Source: Oceanobacillus alkalisoli
GTDB lineage: Bacteria; Bacillota; Bacilli; Bacillales; Amphibacillaceae
Length of the DNA stretch: 64,000 nucleotides
Reading direction: 5' to 3'
Assembly: GCF_021556485.1 (NCBI RefSeq)
Contig: NZ_JAKGBW010000013.1
Coordinates: forward strand, 1-64,000
Shown here piece after piece: positions 59,463 to 64,000 of this stretch. The position numbers were made by a program, and so were the translations under genes. The notes below the pieces were generated by a model, which had not been told where the DNA came from, did no database searches, and saw nothing but the letters and a program-made list of their open reading frames with translations. Position 1 is the first letter of the stretch. Every line of letters begins with the position of its first letter.

Positions 59463-59498
59463 AAATCATTTATCCACATGTGGATAAATGATTTTTTT
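59463..59498 (+). terminator. tRNA-Arg terminator built from two DnaA boxes
   Basis: AATCATTTATCCACATGTGGATAAATGATT then T's. The stem is two perfect DnaA boxes head to head. Confidence 0.8.
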
Positions 59499-59562
59499 AT
59501 TTTTTGACTGGTCACATCTCTTAAAATGTATTACATTAAACCTATCCTAGGGAGGTAATGAA

Positions 59563-59804
59563 ATGAATCGGTATCTTGACGAGGTCGTCAGTCGCATGAT
59601 TTAGTCACCAAGTTGAACATCTATATGGATTATGGTGTCAAGGAATATTGGATTGCTAATCCGATGTTGAATACCATTACAATTTATTCGCTTAATCGTG
59701 AAAATATGTATGAACAATCCGATATGAAAACAGATCATGGAAAAGTTACATCAAAGCTTTTTGGTGGTATTCAGATTGATTTGTCTTATCTATTTAAAGA
59801 ATAA
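59563..59804 (+). pseudogene. Uma2-family endonuclease remnant
   Basis: Starts well (GGAGG, ATG, then MNRYLDEVVSRMI, stop), but the family sequence continues in another frame: QSHDLVTKLNIYMDYGVKEYWIANP, then ITIYSLNRE and FGGIQIDLSYLF, ending 59804. Uma2 (DUF820) proteins of about 190 residues have the PD-(D/E)XK-like fold; here the active-site half before the SHDLV motif has been lost by internal deletion and a frameshift near 59590. Confidence 0.75.
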
Positions 59805-59971
59805 TAATGCTCATTTATTAAAAGCACAGGCAGACTTTATCTCTGTGCTTTGCTCTTTTAATAAAAAACGTTTCCGAAACTTTTCAGCTAAATTACTTTT
59901 AAAGTGTCACAAAATGTTCTAAAATAGATTTAAGTTCGTACAAGATTTACATTATTTCATGTAGTTAGAAA

Positions 59972-59985
59972 TGTTAACGGTTACA
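59972..59985 (+). promoter_or_regulatory. Candidate CcpA site (cre) before acsA
   Basis: TGTTAACGGTTACA matches TGWAANCGNTNWCA with one mismatch. It ends five bases before the Shine-Dalgarno. B. subtilis acsA is under CcpA repression. Confidence 0.6.
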
Positions 59986-60000
59986 AAAAAGGAGAGGTGA

Positions 60001-61719
60001 ATGATGGATATGAAGCCAATTCCCGCAAGAGATGGGGACTATAACTTACAGGATTATGATTCATACAGGGAGAATTTTTCCTGGGGGAATGTGTTGCAGC
60101 ATCTCAGTATGCAGCAGACGGGAAAGGTGAATATGGCGTATGAAGCATTGGATCGCCATGCAGAAGACCCGGAGAAAAAGGACAAGCTTGCATTAATCTA
60201 TTCGAGTCCTGACCGAGAGGAAGCATTCACATTTCTTGAACTGAGTAAACGCAGTAACAAGTTTGCGAATGTACTTCGAAAATATAATGTACGTAAAGGA
60301 GACCGCGTCTTTCTTTTCATGCCGCGCAGTCCGGAATTTTATGCCGCCTTTTTTGGAGTTTTAAAAACCGGTGCCGTTGCTGGTCCCCTCTTTGAAGCAT
60401 TCATGGAGCAGGCCGTAAGAGACCGGTTAAAAGATAGTGAAGCAAGTGTGCTCATTACAACAGCTGAATTATTGGAGCGTGTTCCTTATACGGAACTCCC
60501 CAATTTGGAAAATATCATAATCGTTGGCGAGGATTCGGATAAGGAAGGAGCTTTCATTAGTTTTGAAGAAGAGATGGAAGCTGCGTCAGATGAATTTGAA
60601 ATGGAATGGGTTGACTTAGAGGACGGGATGCTGCTGCATTATACGTCTGGTTCCACTGGCAGGCCTAAAGGGGTCTATCATGTGCATAACGCCATGATCC
60701 AGCATTATGCGACCGGAGAGTGGGTCCTTGATCTGAAGCCGGATGATGTGTATTGGTGCACGGCAGACCCAGGCTGGGTGACCGGGACAAGCTATGGTAT
60801 ATTTGCCCCTTGGCTGAACGGGGTGACGAATGTTGTCCGCGGTGGAAGATTTACACCGGAATCCTGGTATGAAACACTTGAAAAATACAAAGTCACAGTT
60901 TGGTATACTGCTCCAACGGCCTTACGCATGCTTGTGAGTCACGGGGAAGATAAAGTGAAGCAGTATGATTTATCCGCATTACGTCATATTTTAAGTGTCG
61001 GTGAGCCGCTCAATCCGGAAGTGATTACATGGGGATTGCGTGCCTTTGATTTACGGATTCATGATACATGGTGGATGACAGAAACAGGTGCACAACTGAT
61101 TGTGAATCTCCAGTGTAATGAAATCCGACCAGGATCTATGGGGAAACCAATTCCTGGAATTGAAGCATCCATCATTGACCACGAAGGAAATGAACTGCCG
61201 CCAAATCAGATGGGTAATCTTGCAATTAAAGCGGGCTGGCCAGCAATGATGCGCCAGATTTGGAATAACCCGGGTAAATTTGAAAGTTATTTTATCAATG
61301 GCTGGTATATTTCTGGAGACAGTGCTTACCGGGATGAAGATGGTTATTTTTGGTTCCAGGGGCGTCTGGATGACGTGATTAATACATCTGGAGAGCGGGT
61401 TGGTCCATTTGAAGTTGAATCGAAATTGATTGAACACCCTGCTGTTGCGGAAGCTGGTGTTATTGGGAAACCCGACCCAGAACGTGGAGAAATTATTAAA
61501 GCATTTATTACACTAAATGATGGATATGAGGAATCAGAGGATTTACTTCAAGACATCCGCAAATTTGTCAAAACTGGTTTAAGTGCGCATGCTGCACCAA
61601 GGGAAATTGAAATCAAGGATACGATACCAAAAACGAGAAGCGGAAAAATTATGCGCCGCCTCTTGAAGTCATGGGAGCTCGGGCTGCCAACTGGAGACAC
61701 ATCAACATTGGAAAATTAA
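60001..61719 (+). CDS. acsA: Acetate-CoA ligase (acetyl-CoA synthetase) AcsA
   Basis: 572 residues, exactly the length I recall for B. subtilis AcsA. Adenylation domain with TSGSTGRPKG (about 217-226), WCTADPGWVTG, DTWWMTETG, SGDSAYRDEDGYFWFQGRLDD, GERVGPFEVES, and the C-terminal acetylation site PKTRSGKIMRR. Makes acetyl-CoA from acetate, ATP and CoA. In B. subtilis the enzyme is controlled by AcuA/AcuC acetylation; those genes are not here. cre-like site upstream. Confidence 0.95.
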   Translation: MMDMKPIPARDGDYNLQDYDSYRENFSWGNVLQHLSMQQTGKVNMAYEALDRHAEDPEKKDKLALIYSSPDREEAFTFLELSKRSNKFANVLRKYNVRKGDRVFLFMPRSPEFYAAFFGVLKTGAVAGPLFEAFMEQAVRDRLKDSEASVLITTAELLERVPYTELPNLENIIIVGEDSDKEGAFISFEEEMEAASDEFEMEWVDLEDGMLLHYTSGSTGRPKGVYHVHNAMIQHYATGEWVLDLKPDDVYWCTADPGWVTGTSYGIFAPWLNGVTNVVRGGRFTPESWYETLEKYKVTVWYTAPTALRMLVSHGEDKVKQYDLSALRHILSVGEPLNPEVITWGLRAFDLRIHDTWWMTETGAQLIVNLQCNEIRPGSMGKPIPGIEASIIDHEGNELPPNQMGNLAIKAGWPAMMRQIWNNPGKFESYFINGWYISGDSAYRDEDGYFWFQGRLDDVINTSGERVGPFEVESKLIEHPAVAEAGVIGKPDPERGEIIKAFITLNDGYEESEDLLQDIRKFVKTGLSAHAAPREIEIKDTIPKTRSGKIMRRLLKSWELGLPTGDTSTLEN

Positions 61720-61727
61720 TTGAAGTT

Positions 61728-61760
61728 AAAAAATCCTGCATGCATAAGAGTGCAGGATTT
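61728..61760 (+). terminator. Terminator after acsA
   Basis: AAATCCTGCA / TGCAGGATTT, ten-base loop. Confidence 0.75.
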
Positions 61761-61870
61761 GAATATTATTATCTGGAAACGGAAAATCCAGTGCAATTGG
61801 CGGATTTTGTGTACCATGATGCATAACAGTTTATAAAATATTAAACGGTGGATGAAAAAGGAAGATACAC

Positions 61871-62398
61871 ATGAATTGTACAACTAACGATGAAGAAACA
61901 GCTATTATCCATTACTACCCAGGAACAACTATTAGAATGCAGCCTGGTGATGTGCTCTATTCCCATAAGTATGCCCTTTCTTCATTTTTAGTCGGACACA
62001 CCGGAATTGTCGGTACGAATTACCGTATTTATCATGTGAATCGCTGGAAGGAGTTCGGTCACGCTGATAGTATGCCAATCTATCTTTCGCGTCACCGGGA
62101 GGAAGAAAAAATCACCATTCTCCGCCATTCCAATGAACAGGAAGCGAGTCAAGCAGCAAAATGGGCAATGCAGTATTATGACAATGTGCAACGCTATACG
62201 TATGTACGCGATTTAACCCGGCTGGAAGCTAATTATTGCTCCAAATTCACCTGGCAAGCCTTTTACTATGGCACAGAAGGACGAGTGGATTTATTACAGA
62301 TAGGAAAAAGAAAGTCTTTTAAAAAATTTGTGATGCCTGGTGCAATTTATCGTCGTCTCGAAAAGATCGCAAGCTTCGAAAATACATTGTACCGGTAG
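61871..62398 (+). CDS. Permuted NlpC/P60-like cysteine hydrolase (YiiX-like), unknown role
   Basis: 175 residues. QPGDVLYSH (about 24-32) then SSFLVGHTGIV with His43, and later LEANYCSKFTWQAFYY with Cys123. In circularly permuted NlpC/P60 proteins the His comes before the Cys, just as here, and the Y-C-S-K-F-x-W-Q-A-F motif is typical of that group. No signal peptide and no wall-binding domain, so a cytoplasmic amide or thioester hydrolase is more likely than a wall enzyme. Single gene between acsA and the PfpI gene. Confidence 0.65.
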   Translation: MNCTTNDEETAIIHYYPGTTIRMQPGDVLYSHKYALSSFLVGHTGIVGTNYRIYHVNRWKEFGHADSMPIYLSRHREEEKITILRHSNEQEASQAAKWAMQYYDNVQRYTYVRDLTRLEANYCSKFTWQAFYYGTEGRVDLLQIGKRKSFKKFVMPGAIYRRLEKIASFENTLYR

Positions 62399-62471
62399 AT
62401 ATTTATGTTTTAGAAATCATAAAATGGGAACACTTCATTATGTATAATCATTAATAAAGGAGTTGCTATTG

Positions 62472-62987
62472 ATGGGTAAAAAAATTGCTACAGTCATTAC
62501 AGACCTATTTGAGGACTCGGAATATACAGAGCCGGCAAAGGAATTTGAAGATGCCGGACATGAAGTAGTTACAATCGGTGCAAAAAAAGGTGAAACAGTC
62601 ATCGGGAAACAGAAGGACGCCAAGGTTCCGATTGAATATGGAATTGATGACGTGGATCCGAACGATTTTGACGCTCTCTTTATCCCAGGTGGTTTTTCAC
62701 CAGACCAATTGCGGGCGGATGACCGATTTGTAGAATTTGCCAAACATTTCATGGACGAGAAAAAACCGGTATTCGCGATTTGCCATGGTCCACAGTTACT
62801 CATTACAGCAAAAACGCTCGAAGGCCGTGATGCAACAGGTTATAAATCAATTCAAGTAGATATGGAGTATGCTGGAGCGAAGGTTAGAGATGAAGAAGTA
62901 GTCGTTTGCCAGAACCAACTCGTTACGAGCCGGCAGCCAGACGATATTCCAGCATTTACCCGAGAATCACTGAATGTATTGAAATAA
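62472..62987 (+). CDS. DJ-1/PfpI family protein (general stress protein 18 type, YraA)
   Basis: 171 residues from ATG 62472, nine bases after AAAGGAG. KKIATVITDLFEDSEYTEPAKEFEDAGHEV start (Glu18 region), IPGGFSPDQLRAD, and nucleophile elbow AICHGPQLLIT (Cys103). This is the YraA/PfpI/YhbO branch, active in B. subtilis as a stress-induced deglycase or protease. Compare the HxlR-linked member at 1939, which belongs to another branch. Confidence 0.88.
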   Translation: MGKKIATVITDLFEDSEYTEPAKEFEDAGHEVVTIGAKKGETVIGKQKDAKVPIEYGIDDVDPNDFDALFIPGGFSPDQLRADDRFVEFAKHFMDEKKPVFAICHGPQLLITAKTLEGRDATGYKSIQVDMEYAGAKVRDEEVVVCQNQLVTSRQPDDIPAFTRESLNVLK

Positions 62988-62992
62988 GTGGA

Positions 62993-63029
62993 ACACTCTC
63001 TCAAGTCTATTCTTGAGAGAGTGTTTTTC
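62993..63029 (+). terminator. Terminator after the PfpI gene
   Basis: AACACTCTCTCAAG / CTTGAGAGAGTGTT then T's. Confidence 0.9.
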
Positions 63030-63077
63030 AAGTTTTATAAATAAACAAGAACACTCGTGACTTCAGTCATGAGAGGT

Positions 63078-63608
63078 TCAAACGGGATCAATATTTGCTT
63101 TCATGACGGAGCGCATTAAATATAGCGCATAGTCATTTGTATTCTTTTCCTCTGAAGCCATACAGTTCTCTGGTATGTGCAGGTCCATTTTATACATATA
63201 AGCATCCTTCGCTGTGAATAAAATACAAATATCCCCTGCTATTCCCGCAAGAATGAGCGAATACCGATTCAAATCAGTCAGCAGCGAATGGAGCGGCGTC
63301 TGGAAAAAGGCGGAATGTTGTGGTTTAATAAAGAAATAATCATCATCATCTGGTTTCATCGCTTCAATTATTTCTTTACTGCTATGATTCGTGCACTGTT
63401 TAATAATTTTATCAAAGTCAGCTTGCCATAATCCATAATGGTCATTAACATAGATGACTGGCAGGTTATTTTCTTTTGCAAATTCTTTTAGCTTGATTAA
63501 ATTTGGCAAAATCTTCTCTGTATTTCTTAATAATTTATCCCCACCGGGAAAATTGAAATCGTTGATGATATCAATGAAAACAACGGCTGTATCTTTCAAG
63601 TTCTGCAT
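63078..63608 (-). CDS. yaaI: Isochorismatase-family cysteine hydrolase YaaI
   Basis: 176 residues. TAVVFIDIINDFNFPGGDKL start (catalytic Asp11 or so), LPVIYVNDHYG, KPQHSAFFQTPL (Lys), and ILAGIAGDICILFTAKDAY with the nucleophile Cys near 146. The cis-peptide before it (GI-AGD-IC) fits. In B. subtilis yaaI also lies next to yaaJ (tadA), but the substrate is unknown. Divergent from tadA across about 100 bp. Confidence 0.9.
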   Translation of the reverse strand: MQNLKDTAVVFIDIINDFNFPGGDKLLRNTEKILPNLIKLKEFAKENNLPVIYVNDHYGLWQADFDKIIKQCTNHSSKEIIEAMKPDDDDYFFIKPQHSAFFQTPLHSLLTDLNRYSLILAGIAGDICILFTAKDAYMYKMDLHIPENCMASEEKNTNDYALYLMRSVMKANIDPV

Positions 63609-63657
63609 CGTATTCGCTCCTTTGTGGATATTATATCTAAAATAAATGTCTTATTAG

Positions 63658-64000
<343 letters not shown>

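Overview
The window is about 64 kb around the replication origin of a low-GC, endospore-forming member of the Bacillaceae. The gene order and protein sequences look most like the Oceanobacillus/Virgibacillus side of the family, but I cannot name the genus from sequence alone. Evidence for a spore former includes SpoIIIJ, Jag, Soj/Spo0J, Noc, YyaC, RemB and a Spo0E-like phosphatase. The dnaA start at 40337 divides the window. Genes to the left mostly read on the minus strand and genes to the right on the plus strand, so most genes point away from oriC.

Left edge (1-9.5 kb): the end of an IS21-type element has truncated an acylating aldehyde dehydrogenase gene. After it come an HxlR regulator divergent from a DJ-1/PfpI gene, rlmH, mobB, a Spo0E-like gene, a CNNM/CorC-type membrane protein, a TraB-family protein, a GNAT acetyltransferase, a DUF3889 protein and an ABC exporter. 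Next (9.5-21.9 kb) is a cluster of DnaA boxes outside oriC, then htrA-walJ-walI-walH-walK-walR, dnaB (B. subtilis dnaC), rplI, gdpP and yybS. The purA gene that usually lies between dnaB and walR is absent. From 22 to 30 kb: two small membrane proteins, rpsF-ssb-rpsR, ychF, a DUF951 gene, a YkvI-like transporter, yyaC, a small L7/L12-like protein and a DUF554 protein. The origin core (30-51 kb) is spo0J-soj-noc-rsmG-mnmG-mnmE-jag-spoIIIJ-rnpA-rpmH-[oriC]-dnaA-[DUE]-dnaN-rlbA-recF-remB-gyrB-gyrA. It has three parS sites and a near-consensus Noc site at 22 kb. No rRNA operon follows gyrA. The right arm (51-64 kb) has a degenerate HD-GYP protein, an ATP-grasp ligase, guaB, dacA, T-box-serS, tRNA-Ser, T-box-proC, tRNA-Arg, an Uma2 pseudogene, acsA, a permuted NlpC/P60-like protein, a second DJ-1/PfpI protein, yaaI and the start of tadA.

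The coding content is mostly conserved housekeeping. The unusual signal is between genes. There are two dispersed structured repeat families: a MITE-like 111-116 bp element with inverted ends and one clear target duplication (three copies), and a ~150 bp element whose first hairpin shows compensatory base changes between copies (three full copies, one truncated). A 20-base motif abuts the stop codons of htrA and rplI. Back-to-back DnaA boxes form palindromes, two of them inside terminators. A structured, relatively GC-rich ~390 bp block sits between dnaN and rlbA. Three genes have a good Shine-Dalgarno followed at normal distance by AUU or AUC rather than a standard start codon.
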